Positions 7,862 to 15,979 of a stretch of DNA of 47,380 nt are shown here, one piece after another. Source of the stretch: CAYFZR01 sp964347835 [NCBI: uncultured archaeon] (GTDB lineage: Archaea; CAYFZR01); contig CAYFZR010000002.1 in the NCBI GenBank assembly GCA_964347835.1, positions 1-47,380 on the forward strand, in the 5' to 3' direction. The notes beneath the pieces were generated by a model. It did not search any database, had not been told where the DNA came from, and saw only the letters and a list, made by a program, of their open reading frames with translations. The translations under genes and the position numbers were made by a program. Position 1 is the stretch's first letter. Each line of letters opens with the position of its first letter.

Positions 7862-8812
7862 TCACCTCAAAAATAAAATGGCTATTAATAAAGTCATTAT
7901 TGCGTTAAATGTTTGTAAAACGTACAACTGATTCACTAATTCTTTTTCTGTAAGTCTAAACATATTAAGGGGCATGTGTATTATCGACGGAAATTTAGAG
8001 GGTTCTATCGTATTGTCTTCTCTTAATATACTCGAACCATGCTTAGATTTCCCCTTGAAGCCAATTGTGGCTTTCATAAGAAAATCTATTATGGCTGGCA
8101 ATAAACACAATGCTCCCAGAAACTCTAACTTTCCTAGAATAGAGGCAATTCCTACAGTTCCTCCTATCGTTAATGTACAACTGTCTCCAGGGAATATTTT
8201 ACTCGGATACTTATTGAACAAAAGAAAGGCCATAAGACTTCCGAATAATGAGATTGAGATCAAACTTGCTATTTTTGACTTTAAAAATAAAGAGCATAGA
8301 AAAAGAGTAAAAGCAGAAATAGCACCCATGCCCGCTTCGAGTCCGTTAAATCCTGCCAACATATTTGTTGCGTTTGAAGCAGCGGTTATCCCTATAAAAA
8401 CTAGTATCCAATAAAACGCAAAGAAATCAACTGAACCAAATATCGGGAAAAAAATGGTTGTCTGAACCGGTTTTAATGCTACAATCGGAATGCCCGCTAT
8501 ACATGCGAGTAAAACTTTTTGTATATGTCTTAAACCGATTAGATCGTCTACTATTCCCACGATAGAGAGCAACAATATTGAAAGGAGGGCAACGAAGATC
8601 TTATCGTCGCGTAAAAAGAAATAAGATACAGAAATGCCGCAAATCAAACCTGCTACTACAGATATTCCACCCATCTCTGGAATCTCGGGTTTATCTCTTT
8701 TGTGAGCATCCTTTCCGACAATTCCTCTATCCTTGAGCCTTGGTATTAGTTTAAGCACCACAATATATGTAATTCCAAAAGTTATTATGAGAGAAGTTAA
8801 GAGTTCTATCAT
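7862..8812 (-). CDS. Polyprenyl/dolichyl-phosphate GlcNAc-1-phosphate transferase (GT4, WecA/AglH-like)
   Basis: This 316-residue polytopic membrane enzyme of the MraY/WecA/GPT family carries the expected loops: PEMGGISVVAG, the Asp-rich DDLIGLRH, and ATNMLAGFNGLEAG, whose GFNGLEAG form is typical of archaeal and eukaryotic members. It transfers a sugar 1-phosphate, probably GlcNAc-1-P, from the UDP donor to a lipid phosphate, the first step of lipid-linked glycan assembly. It is the first gene of an operon with wecB and the small membrane protein, and it faces glmM across a 48-base divergent promoter. AglH-like function is an inference from family and context. Confidence 0.87.
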   Translation of the reverse strand: MIELLTSLIITFGITYIVVLKLIPRLKDRGIVGKDAHKRDKPEIPEMGGISVVAGLICGISVSYFFLRDDKIFVALLSILLLSIVGIVDDLIGLRHIQKVLLACIAGIPIVALKPVQTTIFFPIFGSVDFFAFYWILVFIGITAASNATNMLAGFNGLEAGMGAISAFTLFLCSLFLKSKIASLISISLFGSLMAFLLFNKYPSKIFPGDSCTLTIGGTVGIASILGKLEFLGALCLLPAIIDFLMKATIGFKGKSKHGSSILREDNTIEPSKFPSIIHMPLNMFRLTEKELVNQLYVLQTFNAIMTLLIAILFLR

Positions 8813-8827
8813 TTTTAACCAAACAAA

Positions 8828-8847
8828 ATTTTTTAATCATATAAAAA
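8828..8847. promoter_or_regulatory. Divergent TATA region between the GPT and glmM genes
   Basis: The start codons at 8812 (minus) and 8861 (plus) are only 49 bases apart, and the middle holds TTTAATCATATAAAA. Read on the minus strand, TTTTTATATG lies about 27-30 bases before the ATG, fitting a leaderless transcript. On the plus strand the same element, or TTTTTTAA at 8830-8837, lies 20-28 bases before the ATG. Confidence 0.45.
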
Positions 8848-8860
8848 AGGTTTTTTGTTC

Positions 8861-10234
8861 ATGAAACTATTTGGCACTTTTGGAATAAGAGGTATAGCGA
8901 ACGAAGATCTTACTCCGGAACTCGCATTTAAGGTGTCCTCTTGCTTTGGTGACCTATACAGGGGCACCATAAACGTTGGTCGTGACGCTAGGACATCCAG
9001 CGATATGATCTTTCATTCAGTCGTAGCGGGTTTGATATCGGCAGGATGTCGAACAATAGATTTGGATCTTATACCCACTCCTGGTGTTCAATTCGCCATC
9101 AGAAATAGTATTGCAAGTGGAGGAGTTATGATTACGGCGTCCCATAATCCACCAGAGTACAATGGAATAAAATTTCTCGACGAATACGGGATTGGTATAC
9201 CAAGGGAAGATGAAAAAAAGATAGAAGAGATGTTTTTTACAGGAAAAATACCTAAAAAAAATTGGAATTGTTTAGGAAGATTAGAGAAAGATGATAATTT
9301 TATAGAAGAATACAAAAGGGGAATAATTTCCAGAATAGACAGTAAATTAACCCAAAAAAAAGGAATTAAAGTAGTAATAGACTGTGCAAACAACGTCGGA
9401 TCCTTGGTTACTCCTTATGTAATGAGAGAACTTGGTTGCAAAACCATAACCATAAATTCTCAATTGGATGGACATTTTCCCGGAAGAGATCCAGAACCAA
9501 CCGTAAATTCTCTAAAAGATTTAGGAAAAACTATAATTGAAACAGGAGCGTCTTTAGGAATTGCCCATGATGGAGATGCTGATAGGACGATTTTCTTGGA
9601 TGAAAATGGAGATATACTAACAGGAGATAGAAATCTAGGGATAATATCAAGAGAAGAATTGATAAAAAAACGGAAGGGCGTTGTTGTAACTACAGTAGGC
9701 ACTTCTTCGCTTATTGACTTTGTTGCTAAAGAGTATAATGGTGCAGTCATAAGGACTCAAATAGGTGATACAAATGTTTCAAGGAAACTTAAGGAGCTCA
9801 ATGGGTTAGTAGGGGGAGAAGAAAATGGCGGTGTAATATTCCCAGATTTTGTATGGGGAAGAGATGGGGCGCTAACAGCTGCTAAGATGGTAGAAATTCT
9901 TTGCAGATATGATCAATCTTTATCTGAATTAAACAAAGAGTTTCCCACATATTACAGTTATAAACTAAAAGTTCAATGCCCTGATTCCTTAAAAAAGGAT
10001 ACAATCAAAAGATTTGAAAACATTGTTAGTGAATACGATTCATTAGACAAAACAGATGGTTTAAAGATCATATTTTCAGATGGAACCTGGGTTTTGGTTA
10101 GAGCATCTGGAACTGAGCCAATAATAAGGATATTTTCAGAATCCAGAGATGAAATCAAGGCAAAAAAATTAGCCTTTGAGAAAGCAGCAATTATTAAGGA
10201 AATAGTATCAGAACTCAGTAAATCCAACGATTAA
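8861..10234 (+). CDS. glmM: Phosphoglucosamine mutase (archaeal GlmM type)
   Basis: GlmM converts glucosamine 6-phosphate to glucosamine 1-phosphate for UDP-GlcNAc synthesis. The product opens with KLFGTFGIRGIANEDLTPE, typical of archaeal GlmM, and has the phosphoserine loop ITASHNPPEYNG (Ser near 94), the metal loop HDGDADRTI, the sugar loop GGEENGG, and the phosphate loop RASGTEPIIRIF. The frame reaches back to a TTG at 8855, but ATG 8861 matches the family start. It shares a promoter region with the GlcNAc-1-P transferase operon, which uses the UDP-GlcNAc made downstream of this step. Its 3' end overlaps the convergent flippase-like gene by 27 bases. Confidence 0.88.
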   Translation: MKLFGTFGIRGIANEDLTPELAFKVSSCFGDLYRGTINVGRDARTSSDMIFHSVVAGLISAGCRTIDLDLIPTPGVQFAIRNSIASGGVMITASHNPPEYNGIKFLDEYGIGIPREDEKKIEEMFFTGKIPKKNWNCLGRLEKDDNFIEEYKRGIISRIDSKLTQKKGIKVVIDCANNVGSLVTPYVMRELGCKTITINSQLDGHFPGRDPEPTVNSLKDLGKTIIETGASLGIAHDGDADRTIFLDENGDILTGDRNLGIISREELIKKRKGVVVTTVGTSSLIDFVAKEYNGAVIRTQIGDTNVSRKLKELNGLVGGEENGGVIFPDFVWGRDGALTAAKMVEILCRYDQSLSELNKEFPTYYSYKLKVQCPDSLKKDTIKRFENIVSEYDSLDKTDGLKIIFSDGTWVLVRASGTEPIIRIFSESRDEIKAKKLAFEKAAIIKEIVSELSKSND

Positions 10235-11239
10235 AGAGAATATGCCCGAAATAGCCGTTACAAACCAGTAAGATATTGCTCTGTCTATTACTGAAATCGC
10301 GGCACTCATGAAATGGGGCACTCCCACGAGAACATACAGACCAAACATAACTGGCTCTGTGACACCAACTCCTCCTGGAAGTAAAGGAAGGGTACTCACC
10401 AGGTAAGCGAGCAACATTACAAGTACTATAACCTGTATAGGGGGTATAGATAGTCCAAGGGTTATGAACAAAGAAGATAAAGCGTAGAAAACTATAACTA
10501 CGCGCAAAACATCAAAAAAAACTGCCATAAAACCTAAAAAGAGACCCACCATCAAAAATTCTGTTTCTTTCATCAATATTTGAATGCTTTTTTGAAATGT
10601 CGTAATCGCATTATGAATTTTATAATCTCTAATGGAACCCAAATACTTGTCGAGAAATGGAAGATAAGATAATTTTCGTATAAACGATACGAAAAAATCA
10701 GTTAAATGGATTTCTGCTCTCTCAGCGTAGCATAAATAGAAGAAAAAGACTAAAGAAGAAAGTATAACTGATATCGTGGTTAAAACACTAAAAAAAACAT
10801 TTTTAGGTAAATTCCACTCGATAAGAAGCATGAATAATGAAAATAAACATACTACGATGAGAGAGATTATCTCAAGAATTCTCTCGATCGCTACAGTTGC
10901 TAACCCCTCTTCCAACGGTATTCCTGTGGATTTTTTTAACAGGTAGGCCCTCACTGGTTCTCCCCCCATCTTAGCGCTCGGAGTTATATTGTTCACGAAT
11001 ATACCACAGAGCAATATGGAAAACAGATTTTTATTCCCTACTTCACGATCAATAGCTTTTATCGAGAGTTTCCATCTTAAATGCCAGAACAGGATGCTTA
11101 TAAACTGGACAATTATTGCCAAGATTATATACTTAGGTTCTAAGTTCCCGAATGCAACCCTTATTTCATCTAATCCTACCCAGTAAATAAAAGAACATAG
11201 GATTGTAATGCCTATCAGCATAAGAATTAATCTCTTCAC
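10208..11239 (-). CDS. UPF0104/YbhN-type flippase-like membrane protein (AglD/LPG synthase TM superfamily)
   Basis: The 343-residue protein has about eight membrane helices and the lysylphosphatidylglycerol-synthase transmembrane-region signature: NNITPSAKMGGEPVRAYLL near residues 88-106 and LPLLPGGVGVTEPVM near 284-298. Family members are thought to move or modify lipids and lipid-linked sugars; AglD in haloarchaea is a related protein of the glycosylation pathway. The start is a GTG at 11239 with GGAG eight bases upstream, and it overlaps the stop of the preceding AI-2E gene (GTGA), indicating coupling. The glycan-flippase role is inferred from the family and from the neighbouring GPT/wecB genes. 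Confidence 0.8.
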   Translation of the reverse strand: MKRLILMLIGITILCSFIYWVGLDEIRVAFGNLEPKYIILAIIVQFISILFWHLRWKLSIKAIDREVGNKNLFSILLCGIFVNNITPSAKMGGEPVRAYLLKKSTGIPLEEGLATVAIERILEIISLIVVCLFSLFMLLIEWNLPKNVFFSVLTTISVILSSLVFFFYLCYAERAEIHLTDFFVSFIRKLSYLPFLDKYLGSIRDYKIHNAITTFQKSIQILMKETEFLMVGLFLGFMAVFFDVLRVVIVFYALSSLFITLGLSIPPIQVIVLVMLLAYLVSTLPLLPGGVGVTEPVMFGLYVLVGVPHFMSAAISVIDRAISYWFVTAISGIFSLIVGFTEF

Positions 11240-12219
11240 GTAGATCTCTCCGTGTACGTATCTATTACTGCCTTAATTAAACCTAGTACTCCAGGCCCTA
11301 TGACGAATCCTATCACTCCGAATACCATGGGTCCTCCTATAAAACCTAACAGGATTATAAGAGGATGTACACGCGCAACTCTTCCCGCCAGATGAGGTCT
11401 CAAGTATATATCAGGAATGAGAGATAAGAAAATGATCCCGTAGATGAGAACAATGAAAGCCAGGGTAGTCTTATTTTGAATAAAGAAAATTATGAAAAGA
11501 GGTCCATAAACGAGCCATGGTCCTATTACAGGTAACAAAGAGACTATTGCAGTAATCGTGGCAAGTAATAAACTGTACTGAATGTCCATTATATAAAAAC
11601 CTACACCAGCAAAAACTCCCACCAGCACTGAGGTCAAGAAACAACCTATATACATTCCGTGAAATATTAGATCCATTGAATCGAAGAGATCTGCTACGAG
11701 GTCTTGCATCGTATCCGGAGTGATTTGAATGATTAACTCTTTGATTTTAGAGCCATCCTTTATGAAATAAAAAGTAGTCGCGACCATAACAAATGCTTTC
11801 AATATTATGGTCGGAATCTGAAGAATCTTTTGAAGACTCGTTACGATGAGAGGTTTAACAACGTTGTAAAATTCCTGTACAATGTCCGTTGATAACTGTT
11901 CCAACTGTATTTTTGCAAATAAATCAGCAAAAATAGCCCTCAGGTCTTCTAGAGGAATATTATAAAACAATAATGTTGCTTCTCTTGCAAAGACGTAAGA
12001 AGCGTATATGAATATTAATACCGTTGGAATTACTGCTAGAAAAACGGTTAAAACTGCCGATACATCCTTTGACTTTGTATATTTTAAAAATATTAGGTTT
12101 ATCGGGTACACAACGTAGGCGAATACCGCACCTAACAGAACCGCATCTAAGAGTTTGTAGAAGGTTAACAATCCAATAATGAATAGGATACAAATAATTA
12201 TTAGTCCAGGATATCTCAT
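11236..12219 (-). CDS. AI-2E/PerM family (UPF0118) membrane protein
   Basis: The 327-residue product has the paired helices at each end and the central amphipathic region of the AI-2E transporter/PerM family, with the late segment LLPVIGPWLVYGP and the C-terminal GGPMVFGVIGFVIGPGVLG that mark it. Members export small molecules or act as sodium/proton antiporters; the archaeal substrate is unknown. ATG 12219 has GGTGA four bases upstream, ten bases after the stop of the phosphodiesterase gene, so 12711-10208 reads as one three-gene operon. Confidence 0.85.
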   Translation of the reverse strand: MRYPGLIIICILFIIGLLTFYKLLDAVLLGAVFAYVVYPINLIFLKYTKSKDVSAVLTVFLAVIPTVLIFIYASYVFAREATLLFYNIPLEDLRAIFADLFAKIQLEQLSTDIVQEFYNVVKPLIVTSLQKILQIPTIILKAFVMVATTFYFIKDGSKIKELIIQITPDTMQDLVADLFDSMDLIFHGMYIGCFLTSVLVGVFAGVGFYIMDIQYSLLLATITAIVSLLPVIGPWLVYGPLFIIFFIQNKTTLAFIVLIYGIIFLSLIPDIYLRPHLAGRVARVHPLIILLGFIGGPMVFGVIGFVIGPGVLGLIKAVIDTYTERST

Positions 12220-12228
12220 GTGTTCACC

Positions 12229-12711
12229 TTACAAATCTATGATGTCCTCCTTTAACGTAATTGGATCAAATTTAATTATGGTAGATCTTTCGCTTAGATA
12301 ACCGCAAGCCTCTCCTGGATTTATTACTAAGGCTTTTCCTATCTTTTTTATTTCAGGTTCGTGAGTATGTCCTACGACTATGATGTCGTAAATTCCAGAG
12401 AGTGCAAGAGCATCAACTATCTTTTCATTATCACCATGAATTGCACATATTTTTTTTCCTCTGTAATCAAATTCAATGAAATCTTCTAAAACTGCGAAAT
12501 CAAATCTCTTTTTCAATGTCATTTTATCTCCATCGTTGTTTCCGAATACGCCAATTAGTTTTGAATTTAACTTTGAAAAATATTTTGCTGTAAAAGGCGA
12601 TATGAAGTCTCCTGCATGTATTACTAACTCTACATCAATATCGTTGAAGATTTCTACTGATTTTTCTATTTTTTCCAATCTATCGTGAGTATCTGAGATT
12701 ATACCTATCAT
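12229..12711 (-). CDS. YfcE/MJ0936-type metallophosphoesterase
   Basis: The product of about 160 residues has the small calcineurin-like fold motifs in order: SDTHD, HAGDF, GNND, HGD and GHTH. The closest described type is the YfcE/MJ0936 two-metal phosphodiesterase; the natural substrate is unknown. The frame extends to an ATG at 12735, but an element CTTATATG lies about 25 bases before ATG 12711, and the family begins with MIGIISDTHD, so a leaderless start at 12711 is preferred. It heads the operon with the AI-2E and flippase-like genes. Confidence 0.88.
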   Translation of the reverse strand: MIGIISDTHDRLEKIEKSVEIFNDIDVELVIHAGDFISPFTAKYFSKLNSKLIGVFGNNDGDKMTLKKRFDFAVLEDFIEFDYRGKKICAIHGDNEKIVDALALSGIYDIIVVGHTHEPEIKKIGKALVINPGEACGYLSERSTIIKFDPITLKEDIIDL

Positions 12712-12802
12712 GTTTTTGTCTTTGTAAATAAACATATAAGAACTTTTTAACAGGAAAATTTCAGCACTTAAAACAAAAATTTATTATTAGTCAAGGATTC
12801 AT

Positions 12803-13714
12803 CTAACCTAAATGCCTCCATTCTATGCCGTTCTCTTCGATTTCTTTTACTTCCCAATCAGAAGACCATTTTTCGTCAAGAATTTGGATGAGGGTTTCCA
12901 AATTGGAAGATGGTTCCAATTTCTCTCCTCGCATCCATTCGGTAACGAAATTTACCCATTCATGATTTGTTATATAATTTATTCTCTCTATCCTTGCCTC
13001 TTCTTTAGTGAGACTTATATCATCTAGATTAAACTTATGATCTCTCTGAAATTCATCCTTTGCTTCTTCGGTCCTCCATCGATCATTTGCTATTCCGTCA
13101 AGAATTTTTAAAACGTAATAAGATCGCCAAAAAGCCTTTGTAAATGTTCTACTCTCTCTAAAAAGTATTTTGCGTGCGTACATAATCTCACCTATTCTAC
13201 GCCTGTGACTAAGGGACGGGTTTTTCTTTGCGTAGTAGTATTCCAAACCGTAACATTCGCCTTCAGTTCTATCTTCCATCGATATTAGACCTGCTCTCCC
13301 ATGCTTTAGATGACCTAGTTCGTGAACGAGAGTGGTACCAAGAGCATATTTTCTTTCAGAAAATAATATTGGGTGCAATTTCGTAGCAGAAGTATTTAAA
13401 GCGTATGCATACCCAAGATCGTTGATCCATTCGTAATTGTCAACCTTTATTATATATGGATCTATTTTTCTGGTTGAATATTTTATTTCCGATCTATTCA
13501 TCTTTCTTATCGGAATACTCGAGTAAGATTCGTAGTACTTGATCTGCAAATCGATTTCATCCTTCCATATTGCCTCAAGAGCCTTTTTTATTTCCCTAAA
13601 TTCATTTTCCCTCAGCTTTGAACTACTTAATCCGAATTTCTTGAAGAACTTTGGCATTTGTTTCTTTTTGAACTTCTCGTATGCCTTTTTGAGAGAGGCG
13701 TCCTCTATTTCCAT
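12803..13714 (-). CDS. Uncharacterised HELGH zinc metallopeptidase-like protein
   Basis: The soluble protein of about 303 residues is mostly helical and charged, with no signal peptide or membrane helix. In the centre LVHELGHLKHG gives a HExxH zinc motif (His, Glu and His near 131, 132 and 135 from the preferred start), followed 17 residues later by EGECYGLEYY, which offers a third Glu ligand as in gluzincins. The N-terminal part is lysine-rich (KKAYEKFKKKQMPKFFKKFG) and may bind nucleic acid or a partner. The frame opens at TTG 13729, but ATG 13714 follows a TATA-like element AATTATATTT by about 24 bases. No named family was recognised. Protease activity is likely but unproven. Confidence 0.65.
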   Translation of the reverse strand: MEIEDASLKKAYEKFKKKQMPKFFKKFGLSSSKLRENEFREIKKALEAIWKDEIDLQIKYYESYSSIPIRKMNRSEIKYSTRKIDPYIIKVDNYEWINDLGYAYALNTSATKLHPILFSERKYALGTTLVHELGHLKHGRAGLISMEDRTEGECYGLEYYYAKKNPSLSHRRRIGEIMYARKILFRESRTFTKAFWRSYYVLKILDGIANDRWRTEEAKDEFQRDHKFNLDDISLTKEEARIERINYITNHEWVNFVTEWMRGEKLEPSSNLETLIQILDEKWSSDWEVKEIEENGIEWRHLG

Positions 13715-13972
13715 ATTTTCGATACCCAAAAAAATATAATTTTCAATAAATCTATAAAAATTAATGGGTTTGCTTACCCTTTTTTAAAACCAAACTTTTT
13801 TAGGATATTAAATAAACAGTAAAGTATTAAATTTTTACCACAGTCTAAACAGAGTTCATTCTGGTTTTTGAATTAAAAAATATAAATCTAATGCTTTCAA
13901 ATTTCTTAAGAAGAATTGTAACTTTTTAACGAACAAAAGAAATATAAATGAATTTAAATCTTGAACAACATC

Positions 13973-15055
13973 ATGGCATTAAATTTTACGGAGATTTTAA
14001 CTTTCACAATCTGGAATAATTCTGTAAAGAATTACTTATTGGCTTTAGCCGTTTTAGTATTAACAATCATTGTTTTTAAAATTTTTAAATACTGGGCAGT
14101 CAATAAAATAAAAAAATTAACGGCTAAAACAAGAACTGAACTTGACGATTTACTGATAAAGATTATTGATCAAGTGGGTTGGCCGTTTTACATACTGCTT
14201 TCTCTATTTATCGCCCTACAATTTATTCAAATACCTAATTTTATAGAAAAGGCTTTGTATTATCTTTTAATTGTGATCATTATCTATTATGTAGTCCGAG
14301 GTGTCCAAAATCTGCTTGACTACGGTACTGACAGATTAATAGCGAAGAGACAGCAGGAAGAAACAGAAGCCGATACATCTGTTATTGAATTCTTAAGCAA
14401 AATTTTTAAGGGCGTCTTGTGGGGTATAGCAGTTATCCTCATTGTATCAAATTTAGGCTATAATGTCTCGGCTTTAGTTGCTGGTTTAGGAATAGGAGGA
14501 ATAGCCATTGCTATTGCTTTACAAAATGTTCTATCCGATATCTTCTCTTCTTTTTCTATATATTTTGATAAGCCATTCCAGGTTGGAGATTTTATTATTG
14601 TCGGCGATAATCTAGGAGTGGTTAAAAAAATCGGTATAAAAAGTACTAGGCTACAGAGTTTGTGGGGTCAGGAAGTAGTTATTTCAAATAGAGAATTGAC
14701 CGATACCAGAGTCAGTAATTACAAAAAAATGGAGAGGAGAAGAATTCATTTTACTTTTGGAGTAGTTTACAACACCTCAACCGAAAAATTGAAAAAAATT
14801 CTAGAAATAATAAAAGAGGCTTTTGATAAAATTGAATTGGCTGATTTAGACAGGGTTCATTTTAAAGAATTTGGTAATTTTAGTTTGAATTTTGAAGTTG
14901 CTTACTACGTTAATACTGGAGACTATGCTAAATATATGGATATTCAACAAGAAGTAAATCTTTCCATCAAAGAAAGGTTTGAAAAAGAAGGAATCGAGTT
15001 TGCTTATCCAACTCAAACTGTTATTGTTAACGAGTTAGGACATCGATCCAATTAG
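13973..15055 (+). CDS. MscS-family mechanosensitive ion channel
   Basis: The 360-residue protein has four or five N-terminal hydrophobic segments and the MscS pore helix GLGIGGIAIAIALQNVLSDIF, then the beta domain DKPFQVGDFIIVGDNLGVVKKIGIKSTRL and the C-terminal alpha/beta domain. It opens under membrane tension to release solutes in osmotic downshock. The frame extends to a TTG at 13961; ATG 13973 follows AAATATAAAT by about 28 bases, fitting a leaderless or very short leader start. The roughly 240 bases upstream are AT-rich with no clear gene. Confidence 0.9.
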   Translation: MALNFTEILTFTIWNNSVKNYLLALAVLVLTIIVFKIFKYWAVNKIKKLTAKTRTELDDLLIKIIDQVGWPFYILLSLFIALQFIQIPNFIEKALYYLLIVIIIYYVVRGVQNLLDYGTDRLIAKRQQEETEADTSVIEFLSKIFKGVLWGIAVILIVSNLGYNVSALVAGLGIGGIAIAIALQNVLSDIFSSFSIYFDKPFQVGDFIIVGDNLGVVKKIGIKSTRLQSLWGQEVVISNRELTDTRVSNYKKMERRRIHFTFGVVYNTSTEKLKKILEIIKEAFDKIELADLDRVHFKEFGNFSLNFEVAYYVNTGDYAKYMDIQQEVNLSIKERFEKEGIEFAYPTQTVIVNELGHRSN

Positions 15056-15077
15056 AAACCTAAAATTTCTGGATTAA

Positions 15078-15761
15078 TTATTTTTGAAAATGGCTAAAAA
15101 CATATCCTTTTTCTTTGATGAACTCGTCCCATTCCAAATCTGCTTTTTCTTTTTTAAATATATTAAATTGTTCCATACCAAACTCGTATAATCTTTCTTT
15201 AAAATTTGCTGGAAAGAACATCACAGAATCGGAAAAATATGAGGTATCAAAAACCCTCATTATTCTCGTTATTAGGATTATATTTTCTGTTTCTGGTTTT
15301 GCAGCCCTTAAATCTTCGACAAAATATTCTTTTCCTGTAAAAATATCTTTTAAATTAACTCCTTCGTTTTCATTTATTTTTGTTACCTGAAATACACCAT
15401 ATATTGTCTCTTTCCATTCTTCAAGGATTTCTCGTTCATCATCACTGAGTTGATTTGCGGTTTCTTCTATGAAGGTTTGAAGTATGGTTTTTCCAGTTGA
15501 AAGAGTGTAGTTAAAAATGAACCAGTCATGAACTCTCATCTGGATAAATTCATCGGGAATTTCAATATCACTTAAAAATAATGAGACGCAGTCTTTTATG
15601 TCTTGTTTAAATCGTTCGAGATTAGAAAAATCATCTATCTTTGATTTTAATATAGGTGCAGCTCTTTTTATTCTCGCATGCTCGGACAAACAACATTTCT
15701 TGTATTTTTTTCCACTCCCGCATGAGCAGGGGTCGTTTCTTCCTATTTTTCGCTGATACAA
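15078..15761 (-). CDS. SEC-C motif zinc-binding protein
   Basis: The 227-residue product begins with an SEC-C zinc motif, GRNDPCSCGSGKKYKKCC at residues 7-24, also found at the C-terminus of SecA and in many accessory proteins. The remainder resembles the YecA/UPF0149-like or SEC-C-associated alpha/beta domain (WFIFNYTLSTGKTIL, then DIFTGKEYFVEDL). The best start is a TTG at 15761 with AGGGGA upstream; no ATG is available near. It is monocistronic and convergent with the MscS gene, ending about 20 bases from it. Function unknown; the zinc site is clear. Confidence 0.8.
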   Translation of the reverse strand: MYQRKIGRNDPCSCGSGKKYKKCCLSEHARIKRAAPILKSKIDDFSNLERFKQDIKDCVSLFLSDIEIPDEFIQMRVHDWFIFNYTLSTGKTILQTFIEETANQLSDDEREILEEWKETIYGVFQVTKINENEGVNLKDIFTGKEYFVEDLRAAKPETENIILITRIMRVFDTSYFSDSVMFFPANFKERLYEFGMEQFNIFKKEKADLEWDEFIKEKGYVFSHFQK

Positions 15762-15845
15762 ATAAATTTCCCCTAATTTTATTAGAGTTGACTATCTTAA
15801 TCGCTTATAAAAGTTATTTACTTTTTTTGATAGTCCTTTAAAAAA

Positions 15846-15919
15846 TGGGCCCGGGGCGATTCGAACGCCCGATCTCTGCCTTGTAAGGGCAGCGTCATAA
15901 CCAACTAGACCACGAGCCC
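15846..15919 (-). tRNA. tRNA-Val (anticodon UAC)
   Basis: A minus-strand cloverleaf with acceptor GGGCTCG/CGGGCCC, discriminator A, anticodon stem CTGCC/GGCAG around loop CTTACAA (anticodon TAC), and T arm GCGTTCGAATCGC. The length is 74 and CCA is not encoded. It is very similar to the second valine tRNA at 30380, with the same acceptor and T arm. Confidence 0.95.
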
Positions 15920-15979
15920 AATCTAACCAAGCATAATGTAGGTAGCAATTATCATAATTAAACTTATCGCACAATAAGA

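Noticed and set aside
13765-13805. Small stem (GGTTTG with CAAAC) followed by T-runs upstream of mscS
   Set aside because: The stem is weak, no plus-strand gene ends there, and AT-rich DNA gives many such stems.
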